Shown: positions 1-8,393, counted from the stretch's first letter. The stretch: 42,813 nucleotides of DNA from Azonexus sp. (GCA_030691385.1 JAUYEI010000033.1:1-42813), one strand, 5' to 3'. Made by a program: numbers and translations. The notes: a model not told the origin generated them from the letters alone.

Positions 1-18
1 TTGAACATTCTGGCTGTG

Positions 19-102
19 CTGGCGGGCGCGCTGCGGCGTTGCCGGTCGCTTGCAGGGAATGGCCATGCGGCGCGACCGGCGCCTTGCATCGCATCCCGCC
101 AG
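19..102. repeat. Imperfect inverted repeat in non-coding left edge
   Basis: The two 31-base arms (19-49 and 72-102) each carry CTGGCGGG and, after 14 bases, GCCGGTCGC, in opposite orientation, around a 22-base centre. The intervening 14 bases are only partly complementary. No gene is convincing in 1-260: the short open frames there have no recognisable product. It may be a transcript end or a degenerate palindromic repeat; nothing in the sequence decides. Confidence 0.45.
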
Positions 103-147
103 CGCACCCCTATTTGTCCAACTTGTTATTTCTCGGCTCCTAAGTTC

Positions 148-183
148 GGTCCAGGAGCACTTGACGGGAGGTGTTCCTGGACC
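148..183. repeat. Hairpin beyond the 3' end of czcC
   Basis: Arms 148-160 and 171-183 match at 12 of 13 positions around a 10-base loop, giving a stable GC-rich stem about 80 bases downstream of the czcC stop. There is no T-run on either side, so it is not a standard intrinsic terminator. It could protect or end the czc transcript by another route. Confidence 0.4.
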
Positions 184-260
184 AAGTAGCTACGAAAGTG
201 AGAAGGCGGTTTTTGGCTACCACGTAAGTCTCAAGTGCTACGCGCAAGGCTCATTCGCCA

Positions 261-1487
261 TTACGGAGCGACAAGTTCTCCACGCGATGCCTGAAGCCGC
301 AACTGCGCTTCCATTAAACCAGCTATCAATTCAAGCTGGCCAAGTTGCGTTTCGTAGCGAGTGCGTGTCGCATCCAGCAGCTCGATGATGGAACCCCGGC
401 CAAGGCGGTAGGCGTCCTCGGCCATTTGTTTCAAGGCTGGCAGTCGCCCGACCATGCGCTCCCTGAACTGCTCCAGCGCTGCGCTGCGTCGCTCGACCAG
501 GGCCTGGTAGCGATTCTGGTCGGCACGCACGCCGGCTTCCGTCAGTTGCACGCGCAGTGCAGCGGAATGCGCCTCGGCCCGTGCCTTGTCCACAGCGCCG
601 GCCCGGGTATCAAGAATGGGCACTTCAACGGCCAGACCCAGCACATTGGCCGAGCCATACGGCTCGCTGGTCCAGGTGCGTCCGGCGTTGAGCGATAGCG
701 CGGGAAAGCGCTCACGTCGCGCCACGTCGGTCAACGCCTGGGCCGCCGATTCTTCCCTGCGGGCAGCAGTCAGCGACGGGTTTTCGGCAGCATTCTTGTT
801 AATCCGCACGTCCAGCGGCTTGAGTTCGCCCACGGCCAGCGGGCGCCATCCCGGGAAGCCGAGCAGCGCGGCCAGTTGTCCCTGACGGTCAACAAATTCT
901 GCGTCTGCTTCCGCCGTACGTGTGCGCCAGGCTTCAAGCTCGACATCGACCCGCAGCAAATCGTATTGGCTTGCCATGCCGCTGACTTGCCGCCCGGCAA
1001 CGATGTCCCGCATCCGGCTCAGTTCAAGGAGGCTCGTGTTAAGAAGAGTTTTCTTTTCCTGGGCAGCCAACAAAGCGATGTGTGCGGCGCCGGCTTCCGC
1101 AGCCAGTTCGTTTGCCGAAGCACTGGCTCTTGCCCTGGTGGCATCAATACGCCGGTCGGCGGCCTCGACGCGGGCGCCACGTTGCCCGGCAATCAACAAG
1201 GGCAATTCCACGGCAACATCCTGCTGCCGCTTGCCATCGAACAGCGGGTTGCCGCTGCCCGGTCGTTGCCGGCCATAGGACAGCGTGGGGTTCGGGAAGG
1301 CACCGGCAGTTCGCCGTTCTGCTTCGGCAATGGCGATTTTCTGCCGCTCCAGCGCCAGGCGCGGGCTGCTTTCCCGTGTCAAGGACAGCACGGTCGCCAG
1401 GCTTACCTGGTCAGGCGGTGTTTGCGCCTGGACTGGGCTGTTGAAGAGCAGGTAACTCAAGATAATTAGGATGATGCGCGGGTTCAT
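261..1487 (-). CDS. czcC: Heavy-metal efflux outer membrane protein CzcC
   Basis: The 408-residue protein starts with a signal peptide (hydrophobic residues 4-16, likely cleavage after VQA at about 21). The rest is alpha-helical with two internally similar halves rich in Ala, Glu and Arg, typical of TolC/OMF-family outer membrane factors. In the family, a trimer forms the outer membrane channel of an RND metal exporter. It is the last gene of the set: its start overlaps the czcA stop by 4 bases (ATGA), so it is translationally coupled. The order B-A-C differs from the C-B-A order of the Cupriavidus czc operon. The family call is firm; the metal is inferred from CzcA. Confidence 0.9.
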   Translation of the reverse strand: MNPRIILIILSYLLFNSPVQAQTPPDQVSLATVLSLTRESSPRLALERQKIAIAEAERRTAGAFPNPTLSYGRQRPGSGNPLFDGKRQQDVAVELPLLIAGQRGARVEAADRRIDATRARASASANELAAEAGAAHIALLAAQEKKTLLNTSLLELSRMRDIVAGRQVSGMASQYDLLRVDVELEAWRTRTAEADAEFVDRQGQLAALLGFPGWRPLAVGELKPLDVRINKNAAENPSLTAARREESAAQALTDVARRERFPALSLNAGRTWTSEPYGSANVLGLAVEVPILDTRAGAVDKARAEAHSAALRVQLTEAGVRADQNRYQALVERRSAALEQFRERMVGRLPALKQMAEDAYRLGRGSIIELLDATRTRYETQLGQLELIAGLMEAQLRLQASRGELVAP

Positions 1488-4400
1488 GCGTCAGCCTCCT
1501 CGGGCGACTGCAGGCGCGTCGGTGTGATGTAGCTGTAAATCACGGGCAGGATGAATAGGGCAACAAACAGCGTGGTCAGCATGCCGCCGACCACCACCAG
1601 GGCGAACGGCCGTTGCGTTTCGCTGCCGACTCCGGAGGATAGCGCCATGGGGAGCAGACCGAACAACGCCAGGAACGACGCCATGAGCACCGGCCGCAAG
1701 CGCTCGGCGGCGCCCTCAAGCAGTGCCGGCATCAGTTCCTGACCGGCATGGCGGCGAGCTTCCGCCGCCGAGAGCAGCAGCACACCCATCAGCGAAACCT
1801 GGCCGAGCAGGGCAATGAACCCGATGGCGGCACTCACCGATAGCGGGATGCCGGCAATCAGCAAGGCAAAGGCCCCGCCGGTCAGCGCAAACGGCACAGT
1901 GGACAGGATGGCGAGGGCACTGCGGCCGCTGTTCATGGCGGCATACAGGAGGCCCAGCACGAGCAGCACGGCAACCGGGACCACCAGCTTCAGACGTTTG
2001 GCGGCACGCTCCTGGTTCTCGAATTCGCCACCCCAGACAAAGTAATGGTTATCAGGAGCTTTGACCTTGTCCGTGACGACGGCGATAGCATCCTTGACGA
2101 CGGACCCCATGTCGCGGCCTTCGACGTTGAACTTGAGGGCCAGGAAACGGCTGTTTCCTTCACGGGTGATGGACGCCACGCCATTGGTGACTTCAATTTG
2201 AGCCAGTTGCTTGAGCGGCACGTTGGCGCCTGTTGGCGTCGGAATGACAACATTGGCGACCTTGTCCAGGTCATCGCGCGCTGGTTTTGGCAACAGCAGA
2301 CGCACTGGAACGGGCCGTTCGCCCTCCCAGTACTCCGTCACGATACGACCAGCCAACGCGGTTTCGATGGTCTTGGCGGCATCCTCGACCGGTACACCGG
2401 CGCGAGCCAGGGCCTGGCGGTCCAGGCGGATGCGAAGTTGTGGCGTCGAGGCATCCCGGTAGAGGTCGAGGTCGATGATGCCGGGAACGTCCTTCAATAC
2501 CCCCTTGGCGTTTTCCAGCGCTTCGCGCATGGCCGGGATGTCGTTGCCGAAGACCTTGAGCACAACCTTGCCGCGCACGCCGCTGACGGCTTCCTCGACG
2601 TTGTCCTTGATCGGTTGCGAGAAATTGAAGCGGACACCGGGGATTTCGGTCAGCGAGTCACGCAGGGCCTGGATGAGTTGCGGCTTGGTCCAGCCTGAGA
2701 GCCACTCATCTTGGGGTTTGAGGCGGATGAAGGTCTCCGACATATTCACGCCTTCGTTGTCGGTACCATCCTCCGGGCGGCCATGTTCGCTGAGGGTTTC
2801 CTGGACTTCCGGGAAGGCGATGATGCGTTTTCTGACCTCGAGCAGAATGTCCTGGCCTCTCTCCATGGCGATACTCGCCGGCATCTCGACGAAGACCACG
2901 ATGTCGCCCTCGTCCAGTTCGGGCAGGAATTCAGTGCCAAGGCGGGTCAGGGTCAGCCCGCCGGCCAGCAGCAATCCGCCGGCCAGCAACAAGCTTGCCT
3001 TGCGCCGCGACAGGGCTTTGTCCAGCAAGCCGCGATAGGCCAGCCGCAACTTCTCGGCCCAGGCCGGTTCGGCCAGCGAGGCATGTTCCGGCTTGAACAG
3101 GAAGGCACACAGCGCGGGCACGACAGTCAGCGCGAAAACCAGCGCCCCACCCAAAGCGAAGGCGTAGGTCAGTGCCAATGGACGGAAGATACGTCCCTCG
3201 ACCGATTGCAGGGTGAAGACCGGCAGCAGGGCTACGATGATGATGAGCATGGCGTAGAAGGTCGGGCGGCCGACATCGAGCGCGGACTTGATGACCAGTC
3301 TGATGACCGCCTTGCGGTTGGCCGGACGTTCGTGTCGTATGGCATGAATGACGTTCTCGACCAGCACCACGGCGCCATCGACCAGAATACCGAAGTCGAT
3401 GGCGCCCATCGAAATCAGGTTGGCCGGCATCCCCAGCGCATGAAGGCCGAAAAAGGCGACGAGCAGCGACAACGGAATGACGACGGCGACGATGCCGGAG
3501 CCGACGATGCTGCGCAGGAATAGCCAGACGATGCCGACCACCAACAGAAAACCATGCAGCAGGTTTTCATGGACGGTCGACAGCGTGTGTCCGACCAGCG
3601 CGCTGCGATCGTAGAAGACCTCGATTTTCATGCCGGCGGGCAGGATGGCCTTGTTCAGTTCCTCGATTTTCTGGTGTACGCCGTCCAGAACCCTGGACGG
3701 GTTCTCGCCGCGGCGCATCAGCACGAAACCTTCGACGATGTCCTTGCGGTCGTTCCAGCCGACGGAGCCACGGCGCGGCGTCGCTGCCATCTTGACGTCG
3801 GCGACATCGCCAAGGGTCAGCGCCGAACCGCCCTTGGCGCGCAGGACGACCTTCTTGATGTCCTCCACCGACTCGACATATCCCACGCCGCGAATGGTCA
3901 GTTCCTGATCGCCATGGCGCAGGAAGCCGCCGCCGACATTCAGGTTCGACTTGTTGATCGCCTCCTCGAGCGCGGCCAGCGTCAGCCCGGCCGAATGCAG
4001 TCGGGCCGGGTCGGCCTCGATATGGATTTCCTTCAGATAGCCGCCTGTTGCGATGACGTCGGCCACCCCCTGAACCTGGCGCAGGACGCGGGTGACGTTC
4101 CACTGCATTTCCGAGCGCAACTGGTAGAGGTCATGCCGGTCGCTGGTCAGCCGGAACTGGTAGATCTCCCCGAGGGGCGTCGCCTCCGGGGCCAGGGCGG
4201 GTGTTACGCCTTCCGGCAGGCCGGCCTGGGTCAGGCGCTGGGCGACCACCATGCGGGCGTTGAAAGGGTCGCTGTCATCGTTGAAGGTCAGGGTGACCAG
4301 CGCAAGACCAAACAGGCTTTCACTGCGCAGCAAGGTCATGCCAGGCGTGCCATTCAGGGCGCGCTCGAGCGGCACGGTGATCTGGCGCTCGATTTCCTCG

Positions 4401-4573
4401 GCCGCATAGCCCGGCATCTGGGTGATGACGGTCACCTGGGCATTGGTGACATCCGGGAAGGCTTCAATCGGGGTTTGCAGATAGGCCCGGAATCCGAAAA
4501 TGGCAATCACCGCTGTGATGAACAGGGCGGCGACCCGGCGATGAACGCTGCTCTCGATAATCAGGTTGAGCAT
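1484..4573 (-). CDS. czcA: Heavy-metal efflux RND transporter CzcA
   Basis: A 1029-residue inner-membrane proton antiporter of the HME-RND family. I place the start at MLNLIIESS (4573), 7 bases after the czcB stop; the open frame extends 20 codons upstream but those residues are not family-like. TM1 is near residues 12-30 and a large periplasmic loop follows. The TM4 motif DFGILVDGAVVLVEN (393-407) has the charged residues D393, D399 and E406 expected of the HME1 (Zn/Co/Cd) subgroup, as opposed to the Cu/Ag type. A second half repeats the fold, with a second loop and transmembrane bundle from about 860 onward. It should form CzcBAC with its neighbours. Specificity is inferred from the motif. 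Confidence 0.93.
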   Translation of the reverse strand: MLNLIIESSVHRRVAALFITAVIAIFGFRAYLQTPIEAFPDVTNAQVTVITQMPGYAAEEIERQITVPLERALNGTPGMTLLRSESLFGLALVTLTFNDDSDPFNARMVVAQRLTQAGLPEGVTPALAPEATPLGEIYQFRLTSDRHDLYQLRSEMQWNVTRVLRQVQGVADVIATGGYLKEIHIEADPARLHSAGLTLAALEEAINKSNLNVGGGFLRHGDQELTIRGVGYVESVEDIKKVVLRAKGGSALTLGDVADVKMAATPRRGSVGWNDRKDIVEGFVLMRRGENPSRVLDGVHQKIEELNKAILPAGMKIEVFYDRSALVGHTLSTVHENLLHGFLLVVGIVWLFLRSIVGSGIVAVVIPLSLLVAFFGLHALGMPANLISMGAIDFGILVDGAVVLVENVIHAIRHERPANRKAVIRLVIKSALDVGRPTFYAMLIIIVALLPVFTLQSVEGRIFRPLALTYAFALGGALVFALTVVPALCAFLFKPEHASLAEPAWAEKLRLAYRGLLDKALSRRKASLLLAGGLLLAGGLTLTRLGTEFLPELDEGDIVVFVEMPASIAMERGQDILLEVRKRIIAFPEVQETLSEHGRPEDGTDNEGVNMSETFIRLKPQDEWLSGWTKPQLIQALRDSLTEIPGVRFNFSQPIKDNVEEAVSGVRGKVVLKVFGNDIPAMREALENAKGVLKDVPGIIDLDLYRDASTPQLRIRLDRQALARAGVPVEDAAKTIETALAGRIVTEYWEGERPVPVRLLLPKPARDDLDKVANVVIPTPTGANVPLKQLAQIEVTNGVASITREGNSRFLALKFNVEGRDMGSVVKDAIAVVTDKVKAPDNHYFVWGGEFENQERAAKRLKLVVPVAVLLVLGLLYAAMNSGRSALAILSTVPFALTGGAFALLIAGIPLSVSAAIGFIALLGQVSLMGVLLLSAAEARRHAGQELMPALLEGAAERLRPVLMASFLALFGLLPMALSSGVGSETQRPFALVVVGGMLTTLFVALFILPVIYSYITPTRLQSPEEADA

Positions 4574-4580
4574 GGCAAGC

Positions 4581-5684
4581 TCAGAGCAGTTGTTCGGCTT
4601 CGGCGTCGAGCAGCAACGCGCCGCGCACGACAACCTTCTCGCCAGCCGTCAGTCCCTCGAGAATGCTCACCCGACCTTCACGGGAGAGGCCGGTGCGTAC
4701 CGTGCGTGCCTCGAACTTGCCTTCGGCATTCTGGATATAGACGATACGCCGGCTGCCATCCTTGATCAGGACGGCAGTTATCGGCAGGCTCAGCGCTGCC
4801 TCGGTGGCGTCAGTGAGACGAATTTCGGCCAGCATGCCGGGTGTCAGCTTGGGTGAGGCTCCTTTTAGCGTGAGGTAGATGGGCAGGCGTCGCCGTTCTC
4901 CATCCACCACCTTGCCGACGCCTTCGACGACTGCCTCAAAACGGGCATCGACCCCGGGTACGCGGATTTCGCCTTGGCGGCCAACGGCCAATCCAGCGAC
5001 CTCGCTCTCGGGCAACTCAGCCACCACCCAGAGTTTGCTCGGGTCGCCAATTTCAATCAGAGCCTCGCCGCCCGAGGCAACGACTGCCCCGACCGACGCC
5101 TTGACGGCAATGACCACACCGGCGCTTGGCGCACTCAGGGAGAAGCGGTCTCCCGAACCGCCACCTATCATGGCGACCGCGCTGCGCGCGTGTTCCAACT
5201 CGGCGCGGGCTTCACGGGCGCGGGTTTCGGCCTCAAAGCGCTCGACCTCCAGCCCGACGCCTTTCTTGAGCATTTCGTTCTGGCGCTTCAGCAAGTCCTC
5301 GGCCGCCGCTGCTTTTGCTTCAGCTTGCGTCAGCGATGACCGCAATCCGGCGACTTCACCGCCCTGGAGGACCATCAAGGATGCGCCTTTCCTGACGACA
5401 TCTCCGGGGCGAACCTCAATCGACAGCACGCGGGCTGATACCGGAGCCCCGATGGCCGCATAGGCTTGCGGGCGAAACTCGACACGGCCGGGAATCAGGC
5501 CGCTCAAGGCACCTCTTCTCGTACCCGCTGCCTCAACTTCAAGGAACTTCATCGCCCCTTCGGCCAGGCTGAGCCCGGGCGTCTTGGTTTCAGAGGCCTT
5601 GGTTGGCAGTGGTTTTTCGGAGCAGGCCATCAGGGCGGCACTCATGACGAGGGCCAGTGCCCAGCGTGCTGGTGTGGAAGTCAT
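4581..5684 (-). CDS. czcB: Efflux RND periplasmic adaptor lipoprotein CzcB
   Basis: This 367-residue membrane fusion protein links the RND pump to the outer membrane factor. It begins with a short signal sequence and a lipobox (LMAC, Cys21), so it is probably a lipoprotein. A barrel-sandwich (lipoyl-like) half follows at about 75-105, then a coiled-coil hairpin (about 110-165, rich in Ala/Glu/Arg), the second lipoyl half (about 175-205), a beta-barrel domain and a membrane-proximal domain ending near 360. It lacks the His-rich N-terminal metal-binding segment of Cupriavidus CzcB. It lies 6 bases after the corC-like gene and 7 before czcA, so all four genes are probably one transcript. Confidence 0.9.
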   Translation of the reverse strand: MTSTPARWALALVMSAALMACSEKPLPTKASETKTPGLSLAEGAMKFLEVEAAGTRRGALSGLIPGRVEFRPQAYAAIGAPVSARVLSIEVRPGDVVRKGASLMVLQGGEVAGLRSSLTQAEAKAAAAEDLLKRQNEMLKKGVGLEVERFEAETRAREARAELEHARSAVAMIGGGSGDRFSLSAPSAGVVIAVKASVGAVVASGGEALIEIGDPSKLWVVAELPESEVAGLAVGRQGEIRVPGVDARFEAVVEGVGKVVDGERRRLPIYLTLKGASPKLTPGMLAEIRLTDATEAALSLPITAVLIKDGSRRIVYIQNAEGKFEARTVRTGLSREGRVSILEGLTAGEKVVVRGALLLDAEAEQLL

Positions 5685-5690
5685 CTCTTG

Positions 5691-7022
5691 TTACGGGTTT
5701 CCTGAAGAAACCGTATTGTCGGCAACGACTATGGCAGAAAGAAGAACCTTGTCTACACGGTTCTTGTCCATGTCCATCACCTCGAACCGCCAGCCGGCTG
5801 CGTTAAAATGGTCCGTCGGTGCAGGAATGCGTCCGAGGGCGTGCATGATGAAGCCACCCAGCGTATGGAAGCCATTTTCCTCTTCTCCGGGTAGTTCGTC
5901 CTCAATGTCGAGTACCGATTTCATCCGTTCGACACCCACGTCGCCATCGACCAGCCAGGAGCCGTCCTCGCGCTGAATCATGTCGCGCTCTTCCGGTTTT
6001 TCCGGCTCGGAGAGCTCGCCCACAATGGCCGACATGACGTCAGTCAAGGTCACCACGCCCTGAACATCACCATATTCATCGACGATGAGGGCAAACTGGA
6101 GGCGCGCCCGACGGAAGTTCTCCAGCAACTGGGTTGTGGTGACTGTTTCCGGCACATACAACGGCGGGTGGAGAACAGCCTCAATGTCAACAGCGGTGAT
6201 GCAGTGACCACCCGGCAGTGCTTTCTTGAGAAGGTCCCCGGTCTGCAGGATGCCGAGCACATGCTCCATGCCGTCCCGACAAACGACAACCCGCGAAAAC
6301 TCGGTTTCAATGATTCTTTGGCGAGCGACCTCATCGCCTTCGTCAAGGTCGATGACGAACATTTCGCGACGCGGCGTCATGATGGCTGCAATCTTTTGCT
6401 CATCGAGACGCAGGACGTTGGAGACGATTTCCTGCTCGCTCTCGTGAAAGACGCCAGCTTCCGCGCCTTGCTCCATCAGCACCTTGATTTCGTCGTTGGT
6501 GACAGGTGGTTCTTCCTTGCGTCGGGCACCGAGAATACCCAGAATCGCGGTCGAGGAACTGGACAATATAACCACCAAAGGATGCGTTACCTTGGCCAGC
6601 AACATCATCGGTCGGGCAATCAGCGAGGCGATGCCTTCAGGCGCCAGCATGGCCAGGCGTTTCGGCACCAACTCGCCCACCACAACAGAAAAATAGGTCA
6701 GCGTAATAACCGTGATGGTTAATGCAACAGTCTTGGCGTAAGGCTCAAGCAGGGGAAAGGCAGCCATCCAGGCGGCCAACGGGTCGGCAAGCGCAGCTTC
6801 ACCGATGGCACCGCTCATGATGCCGACGGAGGTGATGCCAACCTGGATCGTGGACAAGAAACCGGAAGGTTCCTGATGCAGGGATAACGCGGCTTCTGCT
6901 CCCAGGCTGCCGTCGTCTGCCAGATTCTGGAGTCTCGCCTTGCGCGAGGAGACGACTGCTATTTCGGACATGGCGAAAACGCCATTGACGAGGATGAGAA
7001 CGACGAGAAGTAATATATCCAT
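5691..7022 (-). CDS. Hemolysin/CorC family protein (DUF21, CBS pair, CorC_HlyC)
   Basis: The 443-residue inner-membrane protein has an N-terminal DUF21/CNNM transmembrane domain (about 1-190, four hydrophobic segments including the first 20 residues), a tandem CBS pair (about 205-335) and a C-terminal CorC_HlyC domain (about 350-435). Relatives (YtfL/PaeA, CorC, MpfA, eukaryotic CNNM) are linked to divalent-cation or polyamine efflux; the old hemolysin name is misleading. It opens the czcBAC run, with only 6 bases before czcB, which suggests a role in metal homeostasis. A hairpin just upstream appears to hold its ribosome-binding site. Confidence 0.88.
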   Translation of the reverse strand: MDILLLVVLILVNGVFAMSEIAVVSSRKARLQNLADDGSLGAEAALSLHQEPSGFLSTIQVGITSVGIMSGAIGEAALADPLAAWMAAFPLLEPYAKTVALTITVITLTYFSVVVGELVPKRLAMLAPEGIASLIARPMMLLAKVTHPLVVILSSSSTAILGILGARRKEEPPVTNDEIKVLMEQGAEAGVFHESEQEIVSNVLRLDEQKIAAIMTPRREMFVIDLDEGDEVARQRIIETEFSRVVVCRDGMEHVLGILQTGDLLKKALPGGHCITAVDIEAVLHPPLYVPETVTTTQLLENFRRARLQFALIVDEYGDVQGVVTLTDVMSAIVGELSEPEKPEERDMIQREDGSWLVDGDVGVERMKSVLDIEDELPGEEENGFHTLGGFIMHALGRIPAPTDHFNAAGWRFEVMDMDKNRVDKVLLSAIVVADNTVSSGNP

Positions 7023-7026
7023 GGTT

Positions 7027-7062
7027 GAAACCGCCCTACGCAGTCATCGTGCGTGCGGTTTC
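7027..7062 (-). promoter_or_regulatory. Leader hairpin holding the corC-like Shine-Dalgarno
   Basis: On the minus strand GAAACCGC-ACGC pairs with GCGT-GCGGTTTC, a 12-bp stem with a 9-base loop and one 3-base bulge. The bulge plus the next G spells AGGG, the only purine-rich ribosome-binding candidate before the ATG at 7022, 11 bases away. The structure would limit translation initiation when folded. Whether it responds to metal, temperature or nothing is unknown. Confidence 0.45.
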
Positions 7063-7080
7063 GGTGTTGATAGGCCGCCG

Positions 7081-7089
7081 AGTATAGCA
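7081..7089 (-). promoter_or_regulatory. Possible extended -10 promoter for the corC-czc operon
   Basis: The minus strand reads TGCTATACT, matching an extended -10 element (TGN followed by TATACT), about 60 bases upstream of the corC-like start. I see no good -35 hexamer. It is tentative. Confidence 0.3.
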
Positions 7090-7163
7090 GTTGCCGTTGC
7101 CTGTGGTCTCCTGACTCGGCCGCACTTCGTGCGGACCATCAGCATGAACGCCAGGTTCGCCCA

Positions 7164-7212
7164 CAAGTTTGGCCATTTTCACATTTCACGTCATAAAACC
7201 GGTTGACCGTGG
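7164..7212 (-). repeat. Dispersed motif, copy 1 (non-coding)
   Basis: The 14-mer core CCACGGTCAACCGG lies on the minus strand at 7199-7212. Its downstream flank (7164-7198 read backwards) is A/T-rich and carries AATGGCCAAA, but 24 bases from the core, not the 7 seen in the other copies. It sits between the corC-like promoter region and the PEP-CTERM gene terminator. Confidence 0.75.
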
Positions 7213-7249
7213 CAGTCCGCTTTCGATTTGCCGCCGGCACCCGAAAATG

Positions 7250-7277
7250 AAGAAGCCTGCCGATCGGCAGGCTTCTT
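7250..7277 (-). terminator. Intrinsic terminator of the PEP-CTERM gene
   Basis: A perfect palindrome (12-bp arms AAGAAGCCTGCC and complement, GATC centre) lies 29 bases past the stop codon at 7307. On the minus strand it is followed by CATTTTC, a weak T-run. Symmetry would let it act in both directions. Confidence 0.65.
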
Positions 7278-7306
7278 GTGGTGCAGTTCGGTGCTGCCGC
7301 TATGAA

Positions 7307-7828
7307 TTAGCGTGCAGCCCGGCGGCGGGCGGCGGCGCCGATGATGCCCAGGCCGGCGAGCAGCATGGCGTAGGACTCCGGTTCAGGAACCGGCAAGGTT
7401 GATACGGCGAACACGTATTGCCCACCGAGGCTGCCGGTTCCCGTGCCTGAGACGGTGAAGTAATAGTCGTTGGCCGGGGTAAACACCCCGGAGCCGACTT
7501 TATAGTTGGCGGAGCTGCCTGCATTGCCATCAAGATTGACGAGCAAGGTATTGGTGTTGTCATACAACTGTACGGAAAGACCGCTGATGTTGTAAAGGTC
7601 GCCGATATTTTGAATGGAAATGTTCAGATTGCTGACTGAGCCACCGGAGAACAAAGTGGTGGGGATGTCAAATATCCATTGGTCGGAAAAGCTGCCGACG
7701 GCGACCCCGACAACCTGGGAATAGGTCGATGGCGCCGTGACCGTTCCCAAGTCGTAAGTCGCAGCATTCGCGCCGGCAACAACACCCAGGCCCAAGGCAA
7801 GAGCGACTACAGATTTCTTGATATTCAT
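7307..7828 (-). CDS. PEP-CTERM sorting domain protein, function unknown
   Basis: The 173-residue secreted protein starts at MNIKKSVVALALG (7828), with GGAG 9 bases upstream; the longer open frame to 7897 lacks both a signal sequence at its start and a good ribosome site. Signal peptide residues 1-22, likely cut after ANA. The middle is Gly/Ser/Thr/Asn-rich and probably beta-structured, with no domain I recognise. The C-terminus is a classic PEP-CTERM tail: VPEPESYAMLLAGLG, a short hydrophobic helix, then ARRRAAR. In known systems such tails are processed by an exosortase (XrtA/EpsH or relatives) during export. No matching exosortase is in the window. It is monocistronic. Confidence 0.85.
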   Translation of the reverse strand: MNIKKSVVALALGLGVVAGANAATYDLGTVTAPSTYSQVVGVAVGSFSDQWIFDIPTTLFSGGSVSNLNISIQNIGDLYNISGLSVQLYDNTNTLLVNLDGNAGSSANYKVGSGVFTPANDYYFTVSGTGTGSLGGQYVFAVSTLPVPEPESYAMLLAGLGIIGAAARRRAAR

Positions 7829-7935
7829 GAGCTTGAACTCCAAATAAGTGAAAAGCATCGCCCGCATGTGCGAAAACCCAAAATGGATCTTCATCATGAT
7901 CTTCTAATGTTGCAATGCTTATGGCGAATAGATAG

Positions 7936-7959
7936 AAAAAAGTAGTCCGTTCGGACTAC
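7936..7959 (-). terminator. Intrinsic terminator after the deaminase/small-protein pair
   Basis: On the minus strand, GTAGTCCG-AA-CGGACTAC (7942-7959) is followed directly by TTTTTT (7936-7941): a textbook rho-independent terminator for transcription arriving from 8054. It isolates the deaminase pair from the PEP-CTERM gene. The remainder of 7829-8053 shows nothing beyond the presumed PEP-CTERM promoter region. Confidence 0.85.
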
Positions 7960-8053
7960 CTCGGTGGCATTTTGAATCTGGTCAGATAGGCCGGTCGCCG
8001 GGGAGCTTCTGCTTCGCTGGTCGCGGGATGCAGCTTTTGGCTGTCGGGCCCGA

Positions 8054-8371
8054 TTAGCCGAATACCGTGATCTTGAGCTTTTCCAGAAAATTGAGCTCGG
8101 CCCACCAGGCCAGTCCTCTTTCCCGGAACTCGCAGCCCTTTTCAGTCAGCGCCAGCTTGATGGCGCCGAACTCGGTTTTGCCACTGTCGGCGATGAAGCC
8201 GGAATCCATCAGGAAGCGGGCGATGGCGGGTTGCACTTGCTCGCCGGAGAGCGTCCACCGCGAACCGTAGCCTTCGTCGTCGCCGCTCAGCATGAGAATG
8301 GGTTCGAACGGGCCCATCAGGCGAAGCACCTGCAGGGTTTGGGCGCGTTGCGGGATGGTGTCGGAATGCAT
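8054..8371 (-). CDS. Uncharacterised 105-residue protein
   Basis: I do not recognise this family. The protein is mixed alpha/beta, acidic overall, without signal peptide or membrane segment. Its middle (WTLSGEQVQPAIARFLMDSG) and end (LALTEKGCEFRERGLAWWAE) resemble the spacing of a small winged-helix or DNA-binding fold, but no motif proves this. I start it at MHSDTIPQ (8371), preceded by AGGG; an upstream ATG at 8389 is an alternative. It follows the deaminase by about 22 bases and shares its terminator, so the two are likely cotranscribed. Confidence 0.6.
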   Translation of the reverse strand: MHSDTIPQRAQTLQVLRLMGPFEPILMLSGDDEGYGSRWTLSGEQVQPAIARFLMDSGFIADSGKTEFGAIKLALTEKGCEFRERGLAWWAELNFLEKLKITVFG

Positions 8372-8393
8372 GGTCTTGGCCCTGAACATCGAA

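Noticed and set aside
1-388. Overlapping open frames at the left edge
   Set aside because: No recognisable domain, and they run into czcC on the opposite strand; the region also holds two palindromes.
2711-4765. Long open frames antisense to czcA
   Set aside because: Shadow frames of a GC-rich gene; His/Gln/Asp-rich translations without domains.
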